Positions 6,148 to 12,463 of a DNA stretch of 23,209 nt are shown here, piece after piece. Each line of letters opens with the position of its first letter. Within the stretch, counting starts at the first letter, position 1. The stretch lies in assembly GCA_900771325.1 (NCBI GenBank), contig CAAGNN010000085.1, forward strand, positions 1 to 23,209, written 5' to 3'. The position numbers and the translations under genes were made by a program. A model generated the notes under the pieces. That model saw nothing but the letters and a program-made list of their open reading frames with translations, did not search any database and was not told the origin of the DNA. Source of the stretch: Kiritimatiellia bacterium (lineage in GTDB: Bacteria > Verrucomicrobiota > Kiritimatiellia > RFP12 > DVOR01).

Positions 6148-8694
6148 TTAGGCCTGTCCCTTGACCTCGCGCACCACGCCTTCATCGGCGAGAATGTCAA
6201 GGGCGTTGGTCGCCAGATCGATGGAGAAGGTGAGGTGGCCGGCGGGATTTTGGACCGCGTTGGCCCCGGTGAGGGCGCGGTCGAGGCTCTGGCAGAGGGC
6301 CGCAACCTGGCTGCGGGGGACGGGCGCTTGGGTGGTGAAGACCAGCCGGCCGTCCTGGACGGAGGCCTGCCAGGCCGTGCGCGTGCCGGGGAGGATCCGC
6401 AGATGGTTGAGGGCCACCTCACCCTTGGGGGAGGTGGCGGCGGTCTGCGAGGTGAGCTTTTCCACATTCTCGAGGGCGTCGAGGGCCAGGTTGGCGCGAT
6501 CGCCGCCGCCGAGGGCATCGAAGAGTTCAAGCTGCGGCTGGAAGACGGCGAGGATGCGCGCGAGCTGGGTCTCGGCCTCGGTGCGCATCTCGGTGAGGCG
6601 CGCGACGATGGCGGTGTTGAGCTTGTTGCGCTCGGGGTCGGCGGTGTTGGCGGGGAAGGCGGCGGCGTAGTCGGCGAAGAGGGTGGCGAGGGTGTTTTGC
6701 TGCTGCATCTCGCGGAGCTTGAGGATGCCGCGGAACTTCTCGCTGCGGAGGGTGTCGTCGAAGATCGAGAAGTTGAGGAAGCGCTTCTCGAAGGCGGAGG
6801 CCTGAGTGTCGCGGAAGGAGAAGTCGTCGTGGATCTCCAGGGCCGGGCCGTTGCCTTCCAGGGAGTGACCGGGGTCGATGGCGAAGAAGGTGGGCGCGCC
6901 GCTCTCCGCGCCGATGACGCCCTTGTTCTGCCCGTGCGAGCCGACGGCATCGCGGTCGCCCAAGAGGAAGAAGAGGGCCTTGTAGGCGCCCATCTCGGGG
7001 ACAGCCATCGAACGCAGGGTGCCCTCGGCGTCGGCGCGGGCGATATAGCCATCGTGGAGGTAGTGCTCGGCATCGCGGTAGCCCTGGGCGAACTTCGCCT
7101 CGAGCATCAGCTTGGGCTTGCCATCGGAGTACTGCCCCTCGATGATGGAGAGCTCCTGGGCGGGGATGCCCGCCAGGCGCGTGAGGTCGTTGGCGAAGGC
7201 CTCGGCCACGGCCCCGACGGAGGCGGACTTGGCGTCGGTCAGGCGGAAGGCGCGGTAGAAGGAGTTCTTGATGACGTTGCCGACACCGGCGTTCTTGCTG
7301 ATGACGCGCTTGGGCAACTGGAAGGAACCGGCGCTGCCGGTGCGCAGACGGCTGGCGTGGTCGCTCTCGTTGTAGTCGAGCTTGGCGATGTGGGTGTCGG
7401 TGTAATGGCGGAAGATGGGGAGGTCGGACTTGCCCAGGCCGGTCTTCTGGAAGGTCATCAGCGTCTGCTGCAGAGGCAGGAAGAGGCGGTCGCGGACCTC
7501 GTGCAGGAGCGCGGGGTCTGCGAAGAGCGCGTCGCTCACCAGGTTCGGGTAGAGCTGACGGAAGGCGGTGGCGAAGGGGGTCTCGGGCGCGTTATCTTCC
7601 AAGGAACTATAGATGACCCAGTTGGCGGCGAAGGCCAGCCCCGCCGGGTGCTCGCGCCCGAGGCGCAGCCCGAGCTCATAGAACTGCCAGTTCGTCCAGC
7701 GCGTGCCGGGGGCCTCCTCCCCCAAGAGCTGCTGATCCTGCTGGGCGACCTGGTTGTAGCGGTCGCGCAACTGGCGGAGGGGGTCGCCCGGCGCGCGCAG
7801 GTCGATGAGACGGTCGATCTCGGCCTCGGCGGCGGCGCGGCCGGCGGGGGTGTCGATGTCGATCATCATCGAGCGCGTGTCGTGCTCGGACCAATCGTGG
7901 CGGTAGAGGAAGCCGGGCTCGACGCCGTTGCTCTTGATCTTCTCGAGCACCACAGGGTTGGCGGCGGCAGCGTTGATGCGCATCCCCGGGCCCAAACTCC
8001 CACTGCGGACGCGGTCTTCCACCGAGGTTTCGCTGCGGAGGAAGTCGGGCGCGGCGGCGGCCTGCAAGCGGCGCAGCCCCACCGCCTCGTCCGGCCGGGC
8101 ATTGGGCGCGTCCCCGGCGGCGGCAGCCCCGGCCTCCGGCGCGGCGGCCTCCACACCCAACTCGCGCTTGGCCGAGCGCAGAATCACCAGGGCCAACTCC
8201 TGCATCTCCCCCGCATCGCGCGTCTCGGCGAGCTGGCGGCGGATGGTGGGCATCTGGGCGAACTCCTTGGCCTTATTGAGGATGAGCGCGCGCTCGTCCT
8301 CGTCCAGACCGCTACTGCCCGCGCAGAAGTGTGGATGGATGGCCATCTGGCGCTCGACCTCGGCCGTCAGGCGCGTGGCGACGACCGAGGTCAGGGCCGA
8401 GAGCGTGGCCTTGACATCGCTCGCGCGGAGCGACTTGCAGCGTGTGGCGCGCTCGCCGAGGACCTGCTCGAAGGCGTGCTCGCCGAAGATGCCGAACTGC
8501 TCGCGCATCGCCGTGCGGAAGGCCGCCATCGTCTCGCGGTTGCACGCGCGGGCGCTCTGGCTCACGAGCAGACTGCGCCCGGCGATGCGCGAGGCGAGCG
8601 CGGCCCCCTCGCCTTGCCCGGTGAGCACGATGTTGCGCGCGCCGACGAGCTGGCGTTGGGCGATATTCTGGAACTGGGCAAGCGAGATGGGCAT
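6148..8694 (-). CDS. Unknown 848-residue protein, candidate type III-like effector with kinase-like region
   Basis: No signal peptide or membrane segment. Residues about 52-103 (NRETMAAFRTAM ... VLGERATRCKSLRASDVKA) resemble residues 47-100 of the 681-residue protein at 1309-3354. An Ala/Pro-rich linker lies at about 183-200. Residues 500-614 contain AEAFANDLTRLAGIP, then FFLLGDRDAVGSHGQN (575-590) and FFAIDPGHSLEG (603-614). The D-R...N plus I-D-x-G order recalls the catalytic and metal-binding motifs of PI3/4-kinase- and HipA-like folds, but the D-to-N spacing is longer than usual, so the match is tentative. ATG at 8694 has AAGGA about 8 nt upstream. It starts 27 bp after the CesT-like gene and is probably co-transcribed with it. 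Secretion is inferred from this pairing. Confidence 0.78.
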   Translation of the reverse strand: MPISLAQFQNIAQRQLVGARNIVLTGQGEGAALASRIAGRSLLVSQSARACNRETMAAFRTAMREQFGIFGEHAFEQVLGERATRCKSLRASDVKATLSALTSVVATRLTAEVERQMAIHPHFCAGSSGLDEDERALILNKAKEFAQMPTIRRQLAETRDAGEMQELALVILRSAKRELGVEAAAPEAGAAAAGDAPNARPDEAVGLRRLQAAAAPDFLRSETSVEDRVRSGSLGPGMRINAAAANPVVLEKIKSNGVEPGFLYRHDWSEHDTRSMMIDIDTPAGRAAAEAEIDRLIDLRAPGDPLRQLRDRYNQVAQQDQQLLGEEAPGTRWTNWQFYELGLRLGREHPAGLAFAANWVIYSSLEDNAPETPFATAFRQLYPNLVSDALFADPALLHEVRDRLFLPLQQTLMTFQKTGLGKSDLPIFRHYTDTHIAKLDYNESDHASRLRTGSAGSFQLPKRVISKNAGVGNVIKNSFYRAFRLTDAKSASVGAVAEAFANDLTRLAGIPAQELSIIEGQYSDGKPKLMLEAKFAQGYRDAEHYLHDGYIARADAEGTLRSMAVPEMGAYKALFFLLGDRDAVGSHGQNKGVIGAESGAPTFFAIDPGHSLEGNGPALEIHDDFSFRDTQASAFEKRFLNFSIFDDTLRSEKFRGILKLREMQQQNTLATLFADYAAAFPANTADPERNKLNTAIVARLTEMRTEAETQLARILAVFQPQLELFDALGGGDRANLALDALENVEKLTSQTAATSPKGEVALNHLRILPGTRTAWQASVQDGRLVFTTQAPVPRSQVAALCQSLDRALTGANAVQNPAGHLTFSIDLATNALDILADEGVVREVKGQA

Positions 8695-8721
8695 AGGCGC
8701 GTCCTTAGGTGGGGGCGGAAG

Positions 8722-9198
8722 TTAGACCAGGAAACGGGGGTCGGGAACGCTGGTGAAGTCGACCTTCTCCTCGGTGGCGGGGGCGAGCTCGCCCAAGAGC
8801 TTCTCGGCCCACACCTTGACCAGCTCCAGCACCTGCTCGAGGGTGCGGACGAAGCGCTCGGCCTCCAGCTCAGGCGTCAGATCCACCAGCAGCGAATAGA
8901 CCACCGTGTTGCTCTCGCGCTCCAGGGAGAAGGTCCCCCCCGCGCTCTCCACGCCAAAGAGGTTCGCCGCCAGCAGGGCGCGGTAGGGCTCGGCCCCGGC
9001 CTCGGCCGGTAGCTCGCAGACCGGCGCAAAGCAGAAGATCTTGCCCGTCGCCTCGACAAACTGCAGGTTGAGCGCGTAGTCCTCATCCACCGTCAGGGAA
9101 ACCAGCCCCGCCTCGTCGGCCTTCGCAAAGGCCTCAATGTGGGTCACCTCGGCAACCTTCTTCAGAAACGCAGTGTAGTCAGTCATCGTTGCACGCAT
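8722..9198 (-). CDS. CesT-like (Tir-chaperone family) secretion chaperone
   Basis: 158-residue acidic cytoplasmic protein. Typical CesT features in order: N-terminal helix TAFLKKVAEVTHIEAF, strands GLVSLTVDEDYALNLQFVEATGKIFCFAPVCELP, the helix/strand PYRALLAANLFGVESAGGTFSLERESNTVVYSLLVDL, and C-terminal helix EAERFVRTLEQVLELVKVWAEKLL. The 'LLAANLFG...GGTFSLE' stretch is the clearest family signature here and supports the assignment of the divergent chaperone at 3429-3899. Start set at 9198 because AAGGAAGG lies 6 nt upstream; an ATG 12 nt further in (9186) is possible. It is immediately upstream of the 848-residue protein, the presumed client. No export-apparatus genes are in the window. Confidence 0.82.
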   Translation of the reverse strand: MRATMTDYTAFLKKVAEVTHIEAFAKADEAGLVSLTVDEDYALNLQFVEATGKIFCFAPVCELPAEAGAEPYRALLAANLFGVESAGGTFSLERESNTVVYSLLVDLTPELEAERFVRTLEQVLELVKVWAEKLLGELAPATEEKVDFTSVPDPRFLV

Positions 9199-9240
9199 CG
9201 CGGGCCTTCCTTTCAAGTGGCGGATAAACGGAATACGCAC

Positions 9241-9249
9241 AGCATAGCA
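9241..9249 (-). promoter_or_regulatory. Extended -10 of the second chaperone/substrate operon
   Basis: Minus-strand TGC-TATGCT, about 42 nt upstream of the chaperone start. No -35 hexamer found. Same TGCTAnnnT form as at 5596, 6018, 11268, 17517 and 22664. Confidence 0.45.
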
Positions 9250-9278
9250 AAAAGTAACAGGGTTTCTCTCTTCTCCCC

Positions 9279-9329
9279 GCTGTCATCCACCCCTCCTTCT
9301 GTCATCTGTCATCCGTCATCTGTCCTCTC
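9279..9329. repeat. CTGTCAT/CCGTCAT heptad array
   Basis: Tandem 7-mers (CTGTCAT, CTGTCAT, CCGTCAT, CTGTCCT and degenerate neighbours) between the chaperone promoter and the gapA terminator. There is no core sequence and no gene. Confidence 0.75.
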
Positions 9330-9331
9330 CC

Positions 9332-9373
9332 AAAAACAAAGGGCGCGCCCTCCTGGGCGCGCCCGCTTGTTTT
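9332..9373 (-). terminator. Strong intrinsic terminator of gapA
   Basis: Perfect 10-bp GGGCGCGCCC/GGGCGCGCCC arms (9341-9350, 9355-9364) with a 4-nt loop. The stem extends outward with AAACAA/TTGTTT and is followed by TTTGTTTTT on the minus strand. Confidence 0.9.
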
Positions 9374-9392
9374 CGGGATGTTTCCCTTCGCC

Positions 9393-10391
9393 TTACTTGG
9401 CGATGACGCGGCACATCTCGACAACCTTGTTGGAGTAACCCCACTCGTTGTCGTACCAAGCGCAGACCTTGACGAAGGTCGGGTCGAGCTGGATGCCGGC
9501 CTTCTCGTCGAAGGTCGAGGTGCAGGGCTCGCCACGGAAGTCGGTGGAGACGACCGCTTCGTCGGTGTAGCCGAGGATGCCCTTGAGCTCGCCCTCGGAG
9601 GCCTTCTTCATCGCCGCGCAGATCTCTTCGTAGGAAGCGGGCTTCTCGAGCTCGCAGGTCAGGTCCACGAAGGAGACGTCGGAGGTCGGGACGCGGACGG
9701 ACATGCCGGTGAGCTTGCCGTTGAGGGCCGGGAGAACCTTACCCACCGCCTTGGCAGCGCCGGTGGAGGAAGGGATCATGTTCTCGAGGATGCCGCGGCC
9801 GCCGCGCCAATCCTTCTTGGAGGGGCCGTCGACGGTCTTCTGGGTGGCGGTGGCAGCGTGGATGGTGGTCATCAGGCCGCGCTTGATGCCGAAGGCGTCG
9901 TTGAGCACCTTGGCGATGGGGGCCAAGCAGTTGGTGGTGCAGGAGGCGTTGGAGATGATGTCCTGGCCGGCGTAGGTGGTGTGGTTCACGCCGTAGACGA
10001 ACATCGGGGTCTTGTCCTTCGAGGGAGCGGACATCACGACCTTCTTGGCACCCGCTTCGATGTGCTTGCGAGCGGTCTCGTCGGTCAGGAAGAGGCCGGT
10101 GGACTCGACGACGATCTCAGCGCCGACTTCGTCCCACTTGAGCTGAGCCGGATCCTTCTCGGCGGTCAGGCGGATCTTCTTGCCATCGACGATGAGGGTG
10201 TTGCCGTCAACGGCGATGTCGTGGTTGAAGCGGCCGTGGACCGAGTCGTACTTCAACATATAGGCGAGGTAATCAGGATCGAGCAGGTCGTTGATGCCGA
10301 CGATCTCGACGTCCGAGAAGTTCTCGACCGCAGCGCGGAAGACCATACGGCCGATGCGGCCAAACCCATTGATGCCAACTTTGATGGACAT
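9393..10391 (-). CDS. gapA: Glyceraldehyde-3-phosphate dehydrogenase, type I
   Basis: 332-residue glycolytic enzyme that oxidises glyceraldehyde 3-phosphate to 1,3-bisphosphoglycerate with NAD(P)+. Rossmann motif GINGFGRIGR at residues 7-16, Asp in GINDLLD favouring NAD+, catalytic motif SNASCTTNCLAP with the active-site Cys, catalytic His in TTIHAATATQ, and C-terminal WYDNEWGYS. Full family length. ATG at 10391 follows AAAAGGAG about 8 nt upstream. It is monocistronic, with its own promoter (10468-10497) and terminator (9332-9373). The gene lacks neighbouring pgk or tpi in this window. The high aspartate/lysine content and balanced codons suggest strong expression. Confidence 0.98.
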   Translation of the reverse strand: MSIKVGINGFGRIGRMVFRAAVENFSDVEIVGINDLLDPDYLAYMLKYDSVHGRFNHDIAVDGNTLIVDGKKIRLTAEKDPAQLKWDEVGAEIVVESTGLFLTDETARKHIEAGAKKVVMSAPSKDKTPMFVYGVNHTTYAGQDIISNASCTTNCLAPIAKVLNDAFGIKRGLMTTIHAATATQKTVDGPSKKDWRGGRGILENMIPSSTGAAKAVGKVLPALNGKLTGMSVRVPTSDVSFVDLTCELEKPASYEEICAAMKKASEGELKGILGYTDEAVVSTDFRGEPCTSTFDEKAGIQLDPTFVKVCAWYDNEWGYSNKVVEMCRVIAK

Positions 10392-10467
10392 GATGTTACT
10401 CCTTTTCGTTTCACGGATGCTCCCCCCGCACCGGTGCGCCGGGATCTCCGCCGAATGAACAGCGCAT

Positions 10468-10497
10468 AAGATACTCCACTTTATGCAGGAAAGTCAA
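10468..10497 (-). promoter_or_regulatory. gapA promoter
   Basis: Minus-strand TTGACT (10492-10497), 18-bp spacer, TATCTT (10468-10473). The leader to the ATG is about 70 nt. This is the best consensus -35 box seen in the window. Confidence 0.8.
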
Positions 10498-10534
10498 GCC
10501 CTTTTGCGCGCCACCGCCCCCAGCCGGCGGCGAG

Positions 10535-10603
10535 GCTCGCTGCGCGAGCGCGAGGGGGCCCTTCGGGCCGTGAGGGGCGCCTCCGGCGCGTGCAACGCGC
10601 TCT
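10535..10603. repeat. Mini-hairpin array with GYGAGG spacers
   Basis: Consecutive small hairpins GCTCGC-TGC-GCGAGC, GGCCC-TTC-GGGCC, GCGCC-TCC-GGCGC, separated by GCGAGG and GTGAGG (last spacer followed by G). A further GCGCGT-GCA-ACGCGC hairpin follows. Same construction as the longer array at 22721-22824. It separates gapA's promoter from the accessory patch; no coding potential. Confidence 0.7.
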
Positions 10604-10840
10604 TCACTGTGCAAACAGCGCTGGCTCGTTTGCGAGAAGGTCCTCGGCAAGATACTTGTAATCCATATTCTCAATCCCGTAGAGGCCCCTTGAGATCTGC
10701 TCGGCAAGGCGGCTGCGGTAATAAGCATCCACTGCCTGTTCAACGGGAAGGCCCGTTATCTCGGACAAGTAAGCGATGAGACGCTCTTCCAGGCGCTCCT
10801 TGTAGGTGTCGATGGTGACATTGTATTTCACCTCGCCCAT
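10604..10840 (-). CDS. Small hypothetical protein (78 aa), third gene of DUF3791/DUF3990-type cluster
   Basis: No named family recognised. The sequence starts MGEVKYNVTIDTYKERLEERL, contains a helical ITGLPVEQAVDAYYRSRLAEQISRGLYGIENMDYKYLAEDLL, and lacks membrane segments. It begins 1 bp after the stop of the DUF3990 remnant, with GAGG upstream, so the three genes form one transcript. Base composition is visibly less GC-rich than neighbours, consistent with transfer. Small proteins of this kind travel with DUF3791 and DUF3990 genes in many gut and anaerobic bacteria; a toxin-antitoxin-like role for that trio is a hypothesis, not established here. Confidence 0.75.
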   Translation of the reverse strand: MGEVKYNVTIDTYKERLEERLIAYLSEITGLPVEQAVDAYYRSRLAEQISRGLYGIENMDYKYLAEDLLANEPALFAQ

Positions 10841-10841
10841 C

Positions 10842-11008
10842 TCACGCCTCGCCTTCTAGCCGGTAGGATTGCACAAATTGCAGCTTGGCGGCAATGACAC
10901 GCTCGGTGCGCAACGCCAACTGGTCGTTTGGACGGGCGAAGCGCAAAAGCGCGTGACATAGAAGTCTGGCACTCTGATTTCAAGCGTAGAGCCGTGATAG
11001 ACCTTCAT
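10842..11008 (-). pseudogene. DUF3990-like gene remnant (large internal deletion and frame change)
   Basis: ATG at 11008 opens with MKVYHGSTLEIRVPDF, the typical DUF3990 N-terminus; the MKVYHGS start recalls ADP-ribosyltransferase-fold proteins. After about 16 codons the sequence jumps, in another frame, to a DUF3990-like C-terminus: HALLRFARPNDQLALRTE then RVIAAKLQFVQSYRLEGEA, ending TGA at 10842. The full family is about 150-170 residues; here only about 55 codons remain, so roughly 100 central residues are gone. Reading straight on in the first frame ends after about 50 residues. The ATG overlaps the upstream stop (ATGA), so the original operon junctions are intact. If DUF3990 is a toxin, this copy is dead and its partners are orphaned. 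Confidence 0.75.
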
Positions 11009-11223
11009 ATCTCAAACCCTCTCTCGCGAATGTAGCCCGTGACATCTTCGATGAGCGCGTTGGCCCCCATTGAGTGCAACACATCGTAATGCGGCACAAG
11101 GTAGTTATCCAGCACGCCGGAATGCTTGCAAAGCCTATACGCCTCTGGCGGCGACTTTCCCCACGCCGCCGCGAGCAGGTGCACCATAAAGACCACGAAC
11201 GTCAACTCTTTGCCGACACCCAT
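11005..11223 (-). CDS. DUF3791-family small protein
   Basis: 72 residues. Motifs of the family are visible: an N-terminal helix with FVVFMVHLLAAAWGKSPPEAYRLCKHSGVLDNYLVPHYDVLHSMG, then ALIEDVTGYIRERG. The 'YDVLHxxG...IEDVxxYI' pattern is diagnostic as I recall it. DUF3791 genes commonly precede DUF3990 genes, as here, where the stop and next start overlap (ATGA). AGAGGAAGAGG lies upstream of the ATG. A TGC-TACACT -10-like box at 11268 could drive the trio. Molecular function is unknown; a role as antitoxin or partner of DUF3990 is inference. Confidence 0.82.
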   Translation of the reverse strand: MGVGKELTFVVFMVHLLAAAWGKSPPEAYRLCKHSGVLDNYLVPHYDVLHSMGANALIEDVTGYIRERGFEI

Positions 11224-11267
11224 AAGCCTCTTCCTCTCTTGTCCAGAAAACGCTTGCGCATACCGTT

Positions 11268-11276
11268 AGTGTAGCA
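11268..11276 (-). promoter_or_regulatory. Extended -10-like element upstream of the DUF3791 gene
   Basis: Minus-strand TGC-TACACT, about 45 nt upstream of the start at 11223. No convincing -35 hexamer. Confidence 0.4.
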
Positions 11277-11282
11277 TAATGA

Positions 11283-11345
11283 GCCGTTAGCTGTTAGCGG
11301 CTAGCCGTTAGCCTGTGCTCGCTGCGCCCGCGCGAGGGGGCCAGG
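11283..11345. repeat. GTTAGCN heptads followed by a hairpin module
   Basis: GCCGTTAGCT-GTTAGCG-GCTAGCC-GTTAGCC is a fourth heptad family (period 7, 11283-11312). It is followed by a GCTCGCTGCGCCCGC hairpin-like block, a GCGAGG spacer and GC-rich inverted sequence. It fills the gap downstream of the HU-like gene. Confidence 0.65.
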
Positions 11346-11379
11346 CCGCTGCGTGGCGGCTGGCCGCGCGTGGCGGGGA

Positions 11380-12114
11380 TTATTGGGGAAGGGGGAAGGT
11401 GGTTTCTTGGGGGGTGCCGGAGGCATCGAACCAGCGGGCGTGGAAGATGAGGGGGGCGGGGGGAAGTTCGGCGGCGGCGCGGAGGTAGAGGCGGGTGCAC
11501 TCGTGGCGCGTGGCGGAGGTGTCGGCCTCGAGGAGTTCGCAGGGGATGGGGTCGCCCGCTTCCGGCAGGAGGGCGAAGGTGGGTTCCTCGGGCGAGCGGA
11601 AGGAGCCCTCGGCAACAATCATCCGCCCCTGCGCCGTCACGCGCTTGAAGGCGACCTTCACCGGCAATTGGCCCACCGGCGAGAGGTAGGCGCCGTCGTT
11701 GACCGCCGTGGCGAAGGGCGGCAGGAAGCGCGCCCACGGCCGCAGGGTGTGCGTGGCGTTGAGTTGGTGCTCCTGCGCGGAGAGGGTGCCCTTGATGGAG
11801 ACCCCGAAGTGCGCGATGCTCTCGAAGGTGACGCAGCGCCCCTCGCGCAGGCACTCGGCCAACTCCGCAAAGGCCGTCTCCAGATAGAACCGCGCGGTGG
11901 TCGGGACCATCCCCGGATTGCGCTCGCACATCCGCCGGATGAAAGCGGCCAGATTCAACGTCTCGCTCGGAATCACTCGCGCGCTCAAGCGGTCCTTATC
12001 GGCCCTCGGCACCCGCTGCACAACATACCGCACGCGCCCGACACTCGGGGAGAGCGCTTGATGTGCGCGCGCCCGCTTCTTCTCAACACTGCCCTTCTTG
12101 GCTCCTGCTTTCAT
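11380..12114 (-). CDS. HU/IHF-like DNA-binding protein with C-terminal Ig-like (DUF4469-like) region
   Basis: 244-residue nucleoid-type protein. Residues 1-28 are a basic, Lys/Arg-rich tail. Residues about 30-112 form the HU-like domain (RYVVQRVPRADKDRLSARVI, PSETLNLAAFIRRMCERN, ATARFYLETAFAELAECLREG region, then HFGVSIKG). Residues about 150-244 are a beta-rich extension (VKVAFKRV..., IPCELLEADTS..., CTRLYLRAA...) ending ETTFPLPQ, as in the HU plus DUF4469 architecture known from Bacteroidetes and PVC bacteria. Family members bind DNA without strong sequence preference, but specific binding by this branch is poorly known. ATG at 12114 has AAGGAG upstream. It is monocistronic and its promoter is directly preceded by a dyad-repeat array (12194-12284), suggesting regulation through that array. 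Confidence 0.82.
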   Translation of the reverse strand: MKAGAKKGSVEKKRARAHQALSPSVGRVRYVVQRVPRADKDRLSARVIPSETLNLAAFIRRMCERNPGMVPTTARFYLETAFAELAECLREGRCVTFESIAHFGVSIKGTLSAQEHQLNATHTLRPWARFLPPFATAVNDGAYLSPVGQLPVKVAFKRVTAQGRMIVAEGSFRSPEEPTFALLPEAGDPIPCELLEADTSATRHECTRLYLRAAAELPPAPLIFHARWFDASGTPQETTFPLPQ

Positions 12115-12162
12115 TGGATTCTCCTTGTGTTTAGACTCAACAACGATCTTAGAACGGCCTCT

Positions 12163-12171
12163 ATTCTATCA
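12163..12171 (-). promoter_or_regulatory. Extended -10 of the HU-like gene
   Basis: Minus-strand TGA-TAGAAT, about 48 nt upstream of the start codon. The -35 position (12186-12191, ATCCAA) is poor, which fits a promoter needing an activator bound just upstream. Confidence 0.5.
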
Positions 12172-12193
12172 CATCTCGCCCGAAGTTGGATTA

Positions 12194-12284
12194 TTAAGCC
12201 CCGGGGTTAATTCAATTAAGCCCACGGGGTTAATTCAATTATCCCCACGGGCTTAATTCAATTATCCCCACGGGGATAATTATT
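12194..12284. repeat. Four tandem dyad-symmetric 23-bp repeats (iteron-like)
   Basis: Units at 12194-12215 (22 bp), 12216-12238, 12239-12261 and 12262-12284 (23 bp each). Each contains a dyad such as TTAAGCCCACGGGGTTAA or TTATCCCCACGGGGATAA, joined by TTCAA. The linker joins with its flanks to make a second palindrome, TTAATTCAATTAA. The central gap in each dyad is only 0-2 nt, too short for an RNA hairpin loop, so protein binding to DNA is the better reading. The array starts directly upstream of the HU-like gene's -35 position. Confidence 0.85.
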
Positions 12285-12346
12285 CCTTCCGCCCCGCGAA
12301 AAAGTTCCCGCCCAGCGTGAGGGCAATCGCGTCAGGCCCAGCCGGC

Positions 12347-12436
12347 ATGTGGGGGCTGCTCGCCCCCACGCTCCCGAGGGGGGTGGGGGCGAGTAAGTCC
12401 GAGCGAAGCGAAGGAGCTATGTCATCGCCCCCACAT
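12347..12436. repeat. Four alternating GTGGGGGC / GCCCCCAC blocks
   Basis: GTGGGGGC at 12349-12356 and 12383-12390; GCCCCCAC at 12362-12369 and 12427-12434. The first pair can form a hairpin with a 5-nt loop. The outermost pair extends to 10-bp perfect arms ATGTGGGGGC/GCCCCCACAT. It lies downstream of the gene ending at 12464 and may end or stabilise that operon's transcript, though no T tract follows. Confidence 0.6.
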
Positions 12437-12463
12437 CAGCCCACCGCCTCCGGTGCCGTGGGG

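Noticed and set aside
6235..9012. 925-codon open frame on the plus strand
   Set aside because: Runs antisense across both the 848-residue gene and most of the chaperone gene; low-complexity composition and no recognisable domain, whereas the minus-strand chaperone matches a known family.
12194..12284. Dyad array as a series of intrinsic terminators
   Set aside because: Palindromes are separated by 0-2 nt at the centre, leaving no room for an RNA loop, and no T tracts follow.
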